The position numbers were made by a program, and so were the translations under genes. From Bacteroidota bacterium (GTDB lineage Bacteria; Bacteroidota; Bacteroidia; Chitinophagales; Chitinophagaceae), in assembly GCA_016712665.1 (NCBI GenBank), contig JADJQP010000010.1:35955-99954 (forward strand): DNA of 64,000 bases, given 5' to 3'. The notes under the pieces are model-generated. The model was not told where the DNA came from. It saw only the letters and a list, made by a program, of their open reading frames with translations, and did no database searches. This document shows, piece by piece, positions 37,718-46,228 of the stretch (the first letter of the stretch is position 1; each line of letters opens with the position of its first letter).

Positions 37718-38107
37718 ACAGGTAAAAGTGAATTTATGGTGGGTTTAACATGATGGGGTCCAATTCTACCCTATCTGCCTGATAGGTGCTTTTTACACAG
37801 TCCGTATAAATGCTAAAATAAAGTAGAAATTGGAGTTTGTTTTTTCTTTCGAATCAACGATACGAAGATATTTTTTATCTGAAATTATTTCCGGTTTCCT
37901 TTTCCACAAACTGTGTATATTCTTAGTAATATTTGGCATTAGCGAGCAAAATCAATATGTATAACGATGTGAATAACTAAAAAAATATTATCGTGAAAAA
38001 ATCAGCGATTTGACAATATGGTGCTCAGCAATTTAACACCATTCATTCCTTCCATTCTGATTTTATACGGCAAATTATCAATTTTGCTTTATTTTAGCCC
38101 GCAAATC
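37718..38107. promoter_or_regulatory. AT-rich intergenic region with a DnaA-box cluster (oriC candidate)
   Basis: Divergent region between nrdJ and the glycosyltransferase. Matches to TTWTNCACA: TTTTACACA (37791-37799, +), TTTTCCACA (37900-37908, +) and TTATTCACA (37968-37976, -). One near match is ATATACACA (37912-37920, -), inverted relative to the second box with a 3-bp gap. AT-rich stretches lie beside them (37868-37890, 37978-38000). Either a chromosomal origin or a DnaA-regulated nrdJ promoter is possible. No gene of its own was seen. Confidence 0.45.
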
Positions 38108-38857
38108 ATGCCATTCCCTTCCATATCCTTGATTATTCCTTGTTATAACGAGGCCATCCGCGTCGCTCGTATGTTTCAAGGCTTACAAGACTTTGATACG
38201 CAATGGCAGGGATCTTATGAGGTAATCATTGTAGACGATGGCAGTACGGATGGTACCGATTTGGTCATTCAATCGAATCCCTTCTTTGTTGAATTGGCGA
38301 ACCAAAAAAAAATTACCGTATTACAACAGGCCAATACCGGCAAAGGTGGGGCATTGCAATTAGGAGTTGCTCATGCAAGCAAAGAGTTCTACCTAACCTT
38401 GGATGCCGACATGGCCACCGCACCCATAGAATTATTACGTTGGCTTTCCATGCGAAAAACATTTAGTGCCAGAGAGGTTTTGATTGCCTCACGCGAATTA
38501 AAAAACTCAAAGGTATCAGACTCTTTCAAACGAAAAGTTATAGGGAATATATTCAACAAAATCATCCGCTTGATGGTAAAACTAACTATTAGCGATACAC
38601 AATGCGGCTTTAAATTATATCCGGCAAGCATCGCACAACAGGCCTTTGCTTCGCTACAGACCCTAGGCTGGGCACATGATGTAGAAATTTTAGCTCATGC
38701 CAACTTCCTAGGGTACGCCATTATTGAGATGCCCATTACTTGGTCGGCAGTTGAAGGAAGTAAAATTGACGTGCTTCGAGATGGATGGAAGATGTTTTGG
38801 GAGGTTCAGAAAATCAGTCGGCTCCAAAAAAACTGGAAAGAGCCGAAAAAAAATTAA
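38108..38857 (+). CDS. Family 2 glycosyltransferase (dolichyl/polyprenyl-phosphate sugar transferase-like)
   Basis: 249 residues from the ATG at 38108; an ATG at 38018 would add 30 residues but lies in the DnaA-box region. GT-A fold: SLIIPCYNEAIRV, VIIVDDGSTDGT, NTGKGGALQLGV, LTLDADMATAP (DxD), TISDTQCGFKLYP, LGWAHDVEILAHA and a final IPITWS-like EMPITWSAVEGSKI. The pattern resembles ALG5/DPM1-type enzymes that put a sugar on a lipid phosphate. No membrane helix, so probably peripheral. Confidence 0.88.
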   Translation: MPFPSISLIIPCYNEAIRVARMFQGLQDFDTQWQGSYEVIIVDDGSTDGTDLVIQSNPFFVELANQKKITVLQQANTGKGGALQLGVAHASKEFYLTLDADMATAPIELLRWLSMRKTFSAREVLIASRELKNSKVSDSFKRKVIGNIFNKIIRLMVKLTISDTQCGFKLYPASIAQQAFASLQTLGWAHDVEILAHANFLGYAIIEMPITWSAVEGSKIDVLRDGWKMFWEVQKISRLQKNWKEPKKN

Positions 38858-38927
38858 ATCAGCACCTCATCCTTTGTTCGGCACCCATCATCAGCCAAAA
38901 AGGTATTGAATTGGTCACCACCTCGCT

Positions 38928-40361
38928 CTATTGCACCTTTGTAATTTTTATTGTATTGGTCGGCAGATGTTCTTGCACCGGTGTGCTACCTGTATTAATG
39001 ACTACATCTCCCGCCTTTAGCAAATGCTTTGACTTGATGATTTCAATTTGGTCGTTGATAATTTCGTCCAAACTGACTTCTTTATTATAAAAGAATGCTT
39101 GCACGCCCCAGCTTAAACTCAATTGATTCACCAGCGATTGATTTTTTGTAAATATATACAGCGGTGATTTGGGTCTAAAACTCGACAACATAAATCCCGT
39201 ATACCCGCTTTGCGTCATCCCAATAATGGCGTTTGCATTCACATCATCGGCTATTTTACAGGCATTGTAGCAAAGTGCATCCGACAAAAAGGAGGGGGAA
39301 TGTGATTGGGGAATTAAATTTTTATTGTAAACGGTTTCCTCCTTTTCTACCTCTGAAATAATTTTGCTCATAGTTTCCACCACCAAAGAAGGGTGTTGGC
39401 CCATGGCTGTTTCCCCACTCAGCATGACTGCATCTGCACCTTCCAATACGGCATTGGCCACATCCGTGATTTCACTTCTATTCGGTTTCACTCTATCAAT
39501 CATACTCTCCATCATCTGCGTAGCAATAATCACAGGTTTGGCCCTATGTATGCATTTGCGAATGATATTCTTTTGTATCATAGGAATTTGTTCTACCGGC
39601 AATTCTACACCCAAATCGCCCCGAGCAACCATAATGGCATCACTAGCTAAAATAATTTCGCGCAAGCAATCAAGAGCTTCCGGTTTCTCTACCTTTGCGA
39701 TAATCTTGGCATTGCTCCCCTTGACCATCAAAATTTCTCGCAAATCAGCAATGTCTTTTGGACTCCTCACAAAGGAGAGCGCCACCCAATCAATATTTTG
39801 GCCAATAATAAAATCAATATCTGCCAAGTCTTTTTCGGTGAGCGCCGGTAAAGATATTTTGGTTTCAGGAAGATTAATGCCTTTTTTGGAACTTAACAAT
39901 CCAGGTATGGTTACAATCGCTGAGACATCATGATTTTCATGAATTTCAGATATTCTCACCTCAATTTTACCATCATCAATTAATATTTTTTCTCCCACCT
40001 TTACGTCTAAATGAAAATTCGGATACGATAGATAAACCTTTTCACGGGTACCCATGCATTTTTCACGGGTAAACGTGATGGTATCATTTTCAAAGAGTTG
40101 CACACCATTGCCTTCTACCTCACCAATGCGCAGTTTCGGCCCTTGTAAATCGGCAAGGATGGCAATATTGAATGGATATTGTTCATTGATTCTGTTGATG
40201 ATGTCAATAACACCGGCATGGTCTTGATGGGTCCCATGTGAAAAATTAAGTCGAAACACATCTACACCAGAATACACTAACCCGATAATTTTTTCGTAGG
40301 TGTTACAAGCCGGTCCAACCGTCGCGATAATTTTTGTCTTTTGATTCTTTCTTACAAACAT
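38928..40361 (-). CDS. pyk: Pyruvate kinase
   Basis: 477 residues from the ATG at 40361 (MFVRKNQKTKIIATVGPA); an upstream ATG at 40442 is less likely. Motifs are VFRLNFSHG, LADLQGPKLRIGEV, IIAKVEKPEAL, MVARGDLGVELP, VIIATQMMESMI, GADAVMLSGETAMGQHP. The C-terminal regulatory domain has NANAIIGMTQSGYTGFMLS and INTGSTPVQEH. It makes pyruvate and ATP from phosphoenolpyruvate. It is convergent with the glycosyltransferase. Confidence 0.97.
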   Translation of the reverse strand: MFVRKNQKTKIIATVGPACNTYEKIIGLVYSGVDVFRLNFSHGTHQDHAGVIDIINRINEQYPFNIAILADLQGPKLRIGEVEGNGVQLFENDTITFTREKCMGTREKVYLSYPNFHLDVKVGEKILIDDGKIEVRISEIHENHDVSAIVTIPGLLSSKKGINLPETKISLPALTEKDLADIDFIIGQNIDWVALSFVRSPKDIADLREILMVKGSNAKIIAKVEKPEALDCLREIILASDAIMVARGDLGVELPVEQIPMIQKNIIRKCIHRAKPVIIATQMMESMIDRVKPNRSEITDVANAVLEGADAVMLSGETAMGQHPSLVVETMSKIISEVEKEETVYNKNLIPQSHSPSFLSDALCYNACKIADDVNANAIIGMTQSGYTGFMLSSFRPKSPLYIFTKNQSLVNQLSLSWGVQAFFYNKEVSLDEIINDQIEIIKSKHLLKAGDVVINTGSTPVQEHLPTNTIKITKVQ

Positions 40362-40506
40362 GATGCAAAGTTGAGCTATTTTACTAGGATAAAAAATATT
40401 AAATCTAAAATTAAGTACGTAATATGATAGTTGCGAGGACAATAAAGAAATTTAACGATTTCATCTTACAAAAAAAATAATCATCGTATTTTGCAAGTCA
40501 ACTTAT

Positions 40507-43431
40507 ATGTTCAAACGCTACCTCTTAATACTTTGTATATTCTGTTCAATACTGCCCCTATTCAAAACAGCATGGGTATATGGGCAGGAGAAAATTAGAA
40601 TTCACTACAAAATAGAAGACGGTTTATTCAGCAATACCATCTATTCGATTGTACAAGACCAAAAGGGTTTTATATGGATAGCCACCGATAATGGACTGTG
40701 CCGTTTTGATGGCAAACAATTTAAACGCTATAGCACTTCTAATGGACTTCCAGATAATGACATTCTATCGATTGAGGTAGATCAACAGGGAAGAATTTGG
40801 CTTGCAACCTTTAATAGAAATCTATGCTACATTTTCAATAATTCAATCTATACCCGAAACAATGAACCGAATCTTAAAAAACTTTCCTTTAAATCTTATT
40901 TGAAGCTTTTAAATCTTAACAAGTCGGGGTTAATAATACAAGAAGAAGGAAGACCCAGAAACTACAAGGTAGATCGAAACGGTAATTTAAAGCCCATTCA
41001 TCGTTCTACTCAATTTCTCTCCTTCGACGAGTACCATATTGAATTGACAGGAGGACTTCTCAAACTCATCAATCCATTTGACAAAATACTAGATTCTCTT
41101 CAAATCTCAAATATCGAAAAATCAGGGTTTGAATTGTTTCGGATAAACAGTCATTCGTTTCTGCTCTCAGTAAAAAATAAATCGTATAAGTATCAGATTC
41201 AAAACAACAGGATCCAATTTGTTGGCGAAGTAAATTTCCAATATCGTACGAAGCGATTTGTGTATAGCAACAATGAATTATGGCTTTATGAAACACCCAA
41301 TCGCTTGGTACCAATGGATTCCAATTTGGCACTCAATCCCGAAAGGCATATTGAATTTGATAATATTACCATAAATATTTTTTTTATTGATAATGAAGGA
41401 GGATACTGGATTGGAACCAAAGGAGATGGAATCTATTATTTTCCCAAAATTCCGGTAGATCATTTTAACAGTAAGACAGGGCTATTCAGTGATAATATAA
41501 TAAGGAGCACTTTATATGGCAAGGAGTTGTATGTTCTTTTAGACAATAATAAGGTTCAAAGAATTACAAATAATCATATCGATTCAAATTTTTCCATTGA
41601 TTTGGAAGGGATACACAAAGGAAATATCAAAACGATACTTGCAAACGATGACTATGTTATATGTGGCTCCGATTTAGGATACCTCTATTTATATCAAAGA
41701 AGCACTACAAAGTTAGATACCACCTCGAAATTAGGAGGTATCAAATTTTTAGAACACAACGATAATTCGTCGGTATTCATTGCTAGCTCAGGCAATTCGC
41801 TACTCTTTAATCTGAAAAATCAATCCAAACAAACTATCGACTCCCACCGATCGACCTCCATAAAAAAAATAAACGATACCACCTTATTGACTGCAGGAAT
41901 CAATTCACTCAAAATTGTGCATTATGCCTATAGCGATCAGCAGGTACTATTCATAAAGAAAATTACAAACATTCCCTTAAAAAATACCACCATTTCAGAT
42001 ATTCAAAACACCGATTCTCTGGCTGTCATTGCAACAGTGGAGTCTGGTATTTACTTGTATAGCAAAGGACGTATTGAACATATTTCTTATACGAATGGGC
42101 TTAGTGACAATAACTGCAAAAGCATTTTCATTGACAGTGAAAAGAAAATTTGGGTAGCAACCTCCAATGGAATTAACATCATTACGTTGCACCGCTCCAT
42201 CCATAATTATGACATTGAAAAAATAAGTACCAATCATGGCTTAACAACAAATAATATCAATGGCATTCATCAAATAGGCCATTCTATTTTTGCATCCAGC
42301 TCAAAGGGAATTTTCAGATTCCCAATCAACTACTTACAAAGTGAACAACAAAGTCCGAAGATATACATTACTGAAATTGAAAATTATGACATTAAACTAT
42401 TGCCTGTAAACAATCAAGTTACCCTCCGTTCTGATTCCGTAAATTTAAAAATCGGATTTTCAGGAATTGACTATCGCAGCATGGGTACCATTCGGTACAA
42501 ATATCGAATTTTGGAACTTTCAAAAGAATGGCAAACGATAGACATCCAAAAACTTAGCATTCAACAATTGTCACCAGGCACCTATCATTTAGAAATTTTA
42601 GCACAGAATTCGAGTAATAGCTGGTCAACCATTCCGGCACAATTGCAAATCGAAGTGAAGCCATTATGGTGGCAACGACCTTTGTTTAAATTAGTCCCAT
42701 TGCTCGGTGCACTGCTACTGATTTTTGCCATAACAAAGGCCTTCCTACAAAAACGGTATCAAAAACAGATGGAAGCAGAGGAAATGAAAAATCATATCAC
42801 AGAAGTAGAGCTTAAAGCGATCAAAGCTCAAATAAATCCACATTTCATTTTCAATACGCTCAATGCCATTCAGTATTTTATTCAAAATGAAGAAAATGAA
42901 AAAGCGGACAATTATCTCAACAAAATGTCACGGCTTATCAGAACCACCTTAAATTTTTCGAATGAGGCCAGTATTGACCTTGCAGAAGAAATTGCCTATT
43001 TGCAAACATATCTTGAATTGGAAACCCTTCGTTTTGATGAGGATTTCACATATCATATTGAAAACACCCTACCAAACGAATTGCTTTCCTTTAAAATCCC
43101 TACTATGGTACTGCAACCTCACCTTGAAAATGCCATCCGACATGGATTAAAACCAAAATTAAATGCCAGCAAAGTACTTTATCTTCGATTCTTTAGAGAG
43201 GATCGATTCTTGATTTGTCAAATAGAAGATAATGGAATTGGAAGAGTAAATTCGCGATTAAGAAAAGAAGAGAATAGCAATATGCATTCATCACAAGGCG
43301 AATCTCTTTCGAATTCGAAACTTGAAATCTACAAACGAATTACAGGCAAAGAGGTCGGTATTATGGTGGAGGATTTGTATACAAATCAACAGGCTGCCGG
43401 CACCCGAGTTACATTAAAAATTGAAATATGA
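40507..43431 (+). CDS. LytS-type sensor histidine kinase with a two-component propeller
   Basis: 974 residues. A signal peptide/anchor at 1-27 is followed by a periplasmic propeller of Reg_prop repeats (GLFSNTIYSIVQDQKGFIWIATDNGLCRF in part; GLPDNDILSIEVDQQGRIWLAT in part; GLSDNNCKSIFIDSEKKIWVATSNG in part; GLTTNNINGI). Then a Y_Y_Y domain (about 650-720; YKYRILELSKEWQ), one transmembrane helix (LVPLLGALLLIFAITKAF, near 735-752), and a His-kinase domain with AQINPHFIFNTLNAIQ (His779 the probable phospho-acceptor) and HATPase (PTMVLQPHLENAIRHGL, EDNGIGR). It overlaps the LytTR regulator by 4 bp (ATGA). The sensed ligand is unknown. Confidence 0.94.
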   Translation: MFKRYLLILCIFCSILPLFKTAWVYGQEKIRIHYKIEDGLFSNTIYSIVQDQKGFIWIATDNGLCRFDGKQFKRYSTSNGLPDNDILSIEVDQQGRIWLATFNRNLCYIFNNSIYTRNNEPNLKKLSFKSYLKLLNLNKSGLIIQEEGRPRNYKVDRNGNLKPIHRSTQFLSFDEYHIELTGGLLKLINPFDKILDSLQISNIEKSGFELFRINSHSFLLSVKNKSYKYQIQNNRIQFVGEVNFQYRTKRFVYSNNELWLYETPNRLVPMDSNLALNPERHIEFDNITINIFFIDNEGGYWIGTKGDGIYYFPKIPVDHFNSKTGLFSDNIIRSTLYGKELYVLLDNNKVQRITNNHIDSNFSIDLEGIHKGNIKTILANDDYVICGSDLGYLYLYQRSTTKLDTTSKLGGIKFLEHNDNSSVFIASSGNSLLFNLKNQSKQTIDSHRSTSIKKINDTTLLTAGINSLKIVHYAYSDQQVLFIKKITNIPLKNTTISDIQNTDSLAVIATVESGIYLYSKGRIEHISYTNGLSDNNCKSIFIDSEKKIWVATSNGINIITLHRSIHNYDIEKISTNHGLTTNNINGIHQIGHSIFASSSKGIFRFPINYLQSEQQSPKIYITEIENYDIKLLPVNNQVTLRSDSVNLKIGFSGIDYRSMGTIRYKYRILELSKEWQTIDIQKLSIQQLSPGTYHLEILAQNSSNSWSTIPAQLQIEVKPLWWQRPLFKLVPLLGALLLIFAITKAFLQKRYQKQMEAEEMKNHITEVELKAIKAQINPHFIFNTLNAIQYFIQNEENEKADNYLNKMSRLIRTTLNFSNEASIDLAEEIAYLQTYLELETLRFDEDFTYHIENTLPNELLSFKIPTMVLQPHLENAIRHGLKPKLNASKVLYLRFFREDRFLICQIEDNGIGRVNSRLRKEENSNMHSSQGESLSNSKLEIYKRITGKEVGIMVEDLYTNQQAAGTRVTLKIEI

Positions 43432-44156
43432 GCAAAATAAAAACACTTCTTATTGATGATGAGCCACTTTCAATAAAGCATTTGAAAACCATTTTGACCA
43501 AACATTGCGAAGACCTGGATATTGTAGGCAGTGCAAGTCATGTAGAAGAGGCATTAGAAAAAATAATCACCTTAAAACCGGAACTTCTTTTTTTGGATAT
43601 TGAATTGGGCGGAGAAAGCGGCTTTGAAATTTTAAAAAGATGCCATTCCAAGAAATTTGAAGTCATTTTTGTAACAGCCCATAATCAGTTTGGAATAGAC
43701 GCCGTAAAAAATCAAGCATTGGATTATATTCTCAAACCGATTAATAAATTAGAGCTCTTACAATCGGTTGAAAATGCTGTTCATACCATCCACAAAAAAA
43801 AGAAATCAGAATCATCATCCGGCAACGAAATCGCGTCGCAACGTTTGTCTCTACCCACTATGGAAGGACTCATTTTCGTAGATTTATCACATATCACACA
43901 TATTGAATCTGAAGGGCGATACTCCCGATTTCATTTGAGTGACAATACCAAACATTTGGTTTCAAAAAATCTTGGAGAATACGAAGAAGAACTGGAACGA
44001 AAAGGTTTCACGCGCATTCACCACAGTTGCATTGTAAATTTGGTATATATCGATAAGTACATTAAGGGTCGAGGCGGATATGTAGTATTAAAAAATGGGA
44101 AGTCTCTTGAAGTATCCTCCAGAAAAAAAGATGATTTTTTAGACAAACTTCAATAA
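43428..44156 (+). CDS. LytTR-family response regulator
   Basis: 242 residues. Receiver domain 1-120: LIDDEPLSIKHL, LLFLDIELGGESGFEIL (Asp57 phospho-acceptor), FVTAHNQFGIDAVKNQALDYILKP. LytTR DNA-binding domain at about 145-240: LPTMEGLIFVDLSHITHIES in part, LSDNTKHLVSKNLGEYEE, FTRIHHSCIVNLVYI, and GGYVVLKNGKSLEVSSRKKDDFL in part. LytTR proteins bind pairs of about 9-bp direct repeats spaced 12-13 bp. Two such repeat pairs lie before the genes at 44631 and 48236, so these are its probable targets (inference). Confidence 0.95.
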   Translation: MSKIKTLLIDDEPLSIKHLKTILTKHCEDLDIVGSASHVEEALEKIITLKPELLFLDIELGGESGFEILKRCHSKKFEVIFVTAHNQFGIDAVKNQALDYILKPINKLELLQSVENAVHTIHKKKKSESSSGNEIASQRLSLPTMEGLIFVDLSHITHIESEGRYSRFHLSDNTKHLVSKNLGEYEEELERKGFTRIHHSCIVNLVYIDKYIKGRGGYVVLKNGKSLEVSSRKKDDFLDKLQ

Positions 44157-44470
44157 GGGTCATGAATCAAAAAAACACAAAGCATAGATTTCTGCGAGCT
44201 TGCACCCTTACCTAAATCCATTTACCACATTCCATCAAACCCTTGGCTTTTGATAAACAAAACGATAGACAGTTTGGCAACAAGAGCTGCATACCTAATC
44301 ACTATGGCTATTGCATTAGAATTTCTAATCTATATCGTTCCCAAAAAATTTGTCCCTACAACTCCTGTAGAAACAGGCAAATAGAAAGAAAATAGCACCT
44401 ACTATTCCAAAATGAATCAAAATGTGATAGCTAAAGTGGCAACAGCCCCGTACAAAATGGCTTCAATTTG
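44157..44470. other. Intergenic stretch, no supportable gene
   Basis: Only very short frames occur, such as a 26-codon one near 44304, and none has a recognisable product. The regulatory block for the 44631 gene begins at 44472. Confidence 0.45.
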
Positions 44471-44471
44471 C

Positions 44472-44505
44472 ACAGCTGTTACATCATCCTACACGAGTAT
44501 TACAT
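44472..44505 (+). promoter_or_regulatory. Candidate LytTR operator upstream of the 44631 lipoprotein
   Basis: TTACAT occurs at 44479-44484 and 44500-44505, 21 bp apart, each preceded by ACA-type sequence (ACAGCTGTTACAT and ACACGAGTATTACAT). This is two helical turns, as bound by LytTR dimers. It ends about 28 bp before a -7-like TCTCTTTG (44534-44541), a normal activator position. The same arrangement lies before the 48236 gene. Confidence 0.5.
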
Positions 44506-44527
44506 GACCGTTTTCTGGTTTCAATTT

Positions 44528-44606
44528 TCGACGTCTCTTTGTATCAGAAAGGGAAACCCCGAACACCCTTGATCCAAAGTAGGGCGGTAACGAAACCCGC
44601 AGTTTC
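44528..44606 (+). ncRNA. Conserved structured 5' leader, copy A
   Basis: This 79-bp block is nearly identical to 48132-48212, and its core recurs at 45177-45233. It starts with a -7-like element, so transcription should begin near 44548. Three short stems can form: GGG/CCC at 44551, ACCC/GGGC across GATCCAAAGTA, and GCGGT/ACCCGC near 44584-44600. The invariant stretch is ATCCAAAGTAGGGCGGTA. It ends 24 nt before the ATG at 44631. I do not recognise it as a known riboswitch. Confidence 0.5.
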
Positions 44607-44630
44607 AAAAAAAAAATAAATTTTTATATC

Positions 44631-45116
44631 ATGAAAAAACTAATTGTAGTATCCGTAACAGCGTTCGCATTTTTCGCTATTTGTACAACCGTCCTACTTA
44701 GCAGTTGTCAGAAAAAAAATGTAACCACTCCCAGTAACCAAGAGGCCAAGAAAACGCGCGTAGAAAACGGAAGAAAATATAAAGTATACTATGGCATTCG
44801 ACAAGCAGAATTGGATGGGTTCAGTTGTTTACCTTCTCTTGATATTTGCCACATTGAAAAATATTATGAGCAAAACGGGGAACCATGGAATATTGACATG
44901 TATTACTTTCCGCAGCATTCCTTAGCACGAATAGCTAGTAAAGGTCCAGATGAACCCCTTAATGACCCTATTGTTGTGAATCCAGGAACATTCCTACCTG
45001 TAGAATTCAAATTAGAATACAATATTCAAAACGGCGAATTGCTACCAGGCGTATACCCTGTTATTTATGACGCGGAAAATCCCCATGGTTATGTTGACCT
45101 CAGATGTATCCCCTAA
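44631..45116 (+). CDS. Lipoprotein of unknown function
   Basis: 161 residues. Signal MKKLIVVSVTAFAFFAICTT with lipobox LLSSC (Cys about 26) and QKKN after it. The mature part has YKVYYGIRQAELDGFSCLP, four further Cys in all (FSCLPSLDICH, DLRCIP) and an acidic C-terminal beta-rich half. I recognise no family. It is the first gene after the LytTR system and carries the operator and conserved leader, so it is probably under that system's control. Confidence 0.75.
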   Translation: MKKLIVVSVTAFAFFAICTTVLLSSCQKKNVTTPSNQEAKKTRVENGRKYKVYYGIRQAELDGFSCLPSLDICHIEKYYEQNGEPWNIDMYYFPQHSLARIASKGPDEPLNDPIVVNPGTFLPVEFKLEYNIQNGELLPGVYPVIYDAENPHGYVDLRCIP

Positions 45117-45126
45117 AAAAATTCGG

Positions 45127-45163
45127 GTGAGAAAATATTCATAAACCATGAATATTTTCTCAC
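45127..45163. terminator. Perfect 16-bp hairpin between the two lipoprotein genes
   Basis: GTGAGAAAATATTCAT (45127-45142) is mirrored exactly by ATGAATATTTTCTCAC (45148-45163) with loop AAACC. There is no T run directly after it. It could terminate the 44631 gene, stabilise its mRNA, or be an operator, and it lies just before leader copy B. Confidence 0.6.
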
Positions 45164-45176
45164 TTAATATTCCCAT

Positions 45177-45233
45177 GGGAAATCCTGAACATCCATTATC
45201 CAAAGTAGGGCGGTATATAAAATCCGTCATTTC
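45177..45233 (+). ncRNA. Conserved structured leader, copy B (promoter-less core)
   Basis: GGGAAATCC, then TGAACATCC, then ATTATCCAAAGTAGGGCGGTA as in copies A and C; the pairing GGCGG/CCGTC is kept by wobble. No operator repeats or promoter are seen upstream; the hairpin at 45127-45163 takes their place. It ends 28 nt before the ATG at 45262. Confidence 0.45.
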
Positions 45234-45261
45234 AAAAAAATAAAACAAAAAAACAATAATC

Positions 45262-46140
45262 ATGAAAAAAACAATTTTGTCACTAACAGCTCTATTCTTT
45301 ATTGCGCAAACAATATTTGTGGCCTGCAAAAAAGAAGCACCTCAAACCTCTACAACAACTGTAACTACTCAAAACAATCCGCACTTTCTATTTGAAAACA
45401 TGCCATGTTCTGTAAACGCAAACAATCCGTTTGAGAATCACGGTCAAAAGCATAACGATGGTTTATCCGCTATTGCATCCAGCCCAAATTTTGCCAGCAT
45501 TTCTATGGAAGAGTCGCATGAAATCGCATTCCAAATTGCATTCAACGGCATCCCCGATCCTCAGTGCAACTATGGAGCCATATTACCTATCTACAACTAT
45601 ATTGACAATACAAATTTTACCATTGCCGAAACCGCTAACCTAGCCTTTGCGCAAAACCACATCAGTCTTGAAACGAAAAACCGACTATTGGAATTAAATG
45701 ATCTCGTATATCATTGTACGGATGAGGAACAATTTGACAATTCACTAATCGCTTTTGAAAATAGTGTTCTAGCACAAGGTGGCTTTACTCCAAGTGAATT
45801 GGAAATGATACTTGGCACATCTGCAGTGGCGCGTTACAGTAAATGTTATTGGATGAGTGCTGTTGAAGATACACAAAATCCATGGCACAATTATGTAATT
45901 ACCTTGGGCGAAAGCGGTGAAAACGAATTTAGAGGAAAATTTAAAAATTGGTGGAAAAATATGACAAAATCTGAAAAGAAAAATGTAGTCGCAGCTGATG
46001 CTGCCGGATTTTTAGTAGGAGGGATGACTGGTTTCATAGGTGGTACTATGTTTGGCACTCCCATTGTAGGTGGCATTGCCGGAGCAGTACTTGGAGTTGG
46101 TACGGCCATTGTAGTTTCACGAAAAGTGGCCAAGCCTTAA
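45262..46140 (+). CDS. Probable lipoprotein with a C-terminal glycine-zipper membrane segment
   Basis: 292 residues. Signal MKKTILSLTALFFIAQTIFVACKKE with lipobox-like FVAC (Cys22). Residues about 35-225 are polar, with no family I recognise (SMEESHEIAFQIAFNGIPDPQ in part; YSKCYWMSAVEDTQNPWHNY in part). A basic linker (KFKNWWKNMTKSEKKN) leads to a glycine-zipper hydrophobic stretch near 240-285: GFLVGGMTGFIGGTMFG, then GGIAGAVLGVGTAIV. Such GxxxG repeats pack helices in membranes and occur in pore-forming or bacteriocin-like proteins, but that role is inference. Its upstream leader links it to the neighbouring LytTR locus. Confidence 0.75.
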   Translation: MKKTILSLTALFFIAQTIFVACKKEAPQTSTTTVTTQNNPHFLFENMPCSVNANNPFENHGQKHNDGLSAIASSPNFASISMEESHEIAFQIAFNGIPDPQCNYGAILPIYNYIDNTNFTIAETANLAFAQNHISLETKNRLLELNDLVYHCTDEEQFDNSLIAFENSVLAQGGFTPSELEMILGTSAVARYSKCYWMSAVEDTQNPWHNYVITLGESGENEFRGKFKNWWKNMTKSEKKNVVAADAAGFLVGGMTGFIGGTMFGTPIVGGIAGAVLGVGTAIVVSRKVAKP

Positions 46141-46228
46141 TTAATAATTTCCACTTAAATGCTCACCCGCACATTTTAATCAAACCAGGGCTAAAAATAA
46201 AGCCCATAAAATCAAAAAACTAAATATC

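Noticed and set aside
37718..38017. Cobalamin riboswitch for nrdJ
   Set aside because: A B12-dependent enzyme invites one, but no B12-box-like sequence or suitable long fold was seen; the region is AT-rich with DnaA boxes.
44304..44384. 26-codon frame MAIALEF... after the LytTR gene
   Set aside because: Too short, with no signal, no conserved start context and no known match.
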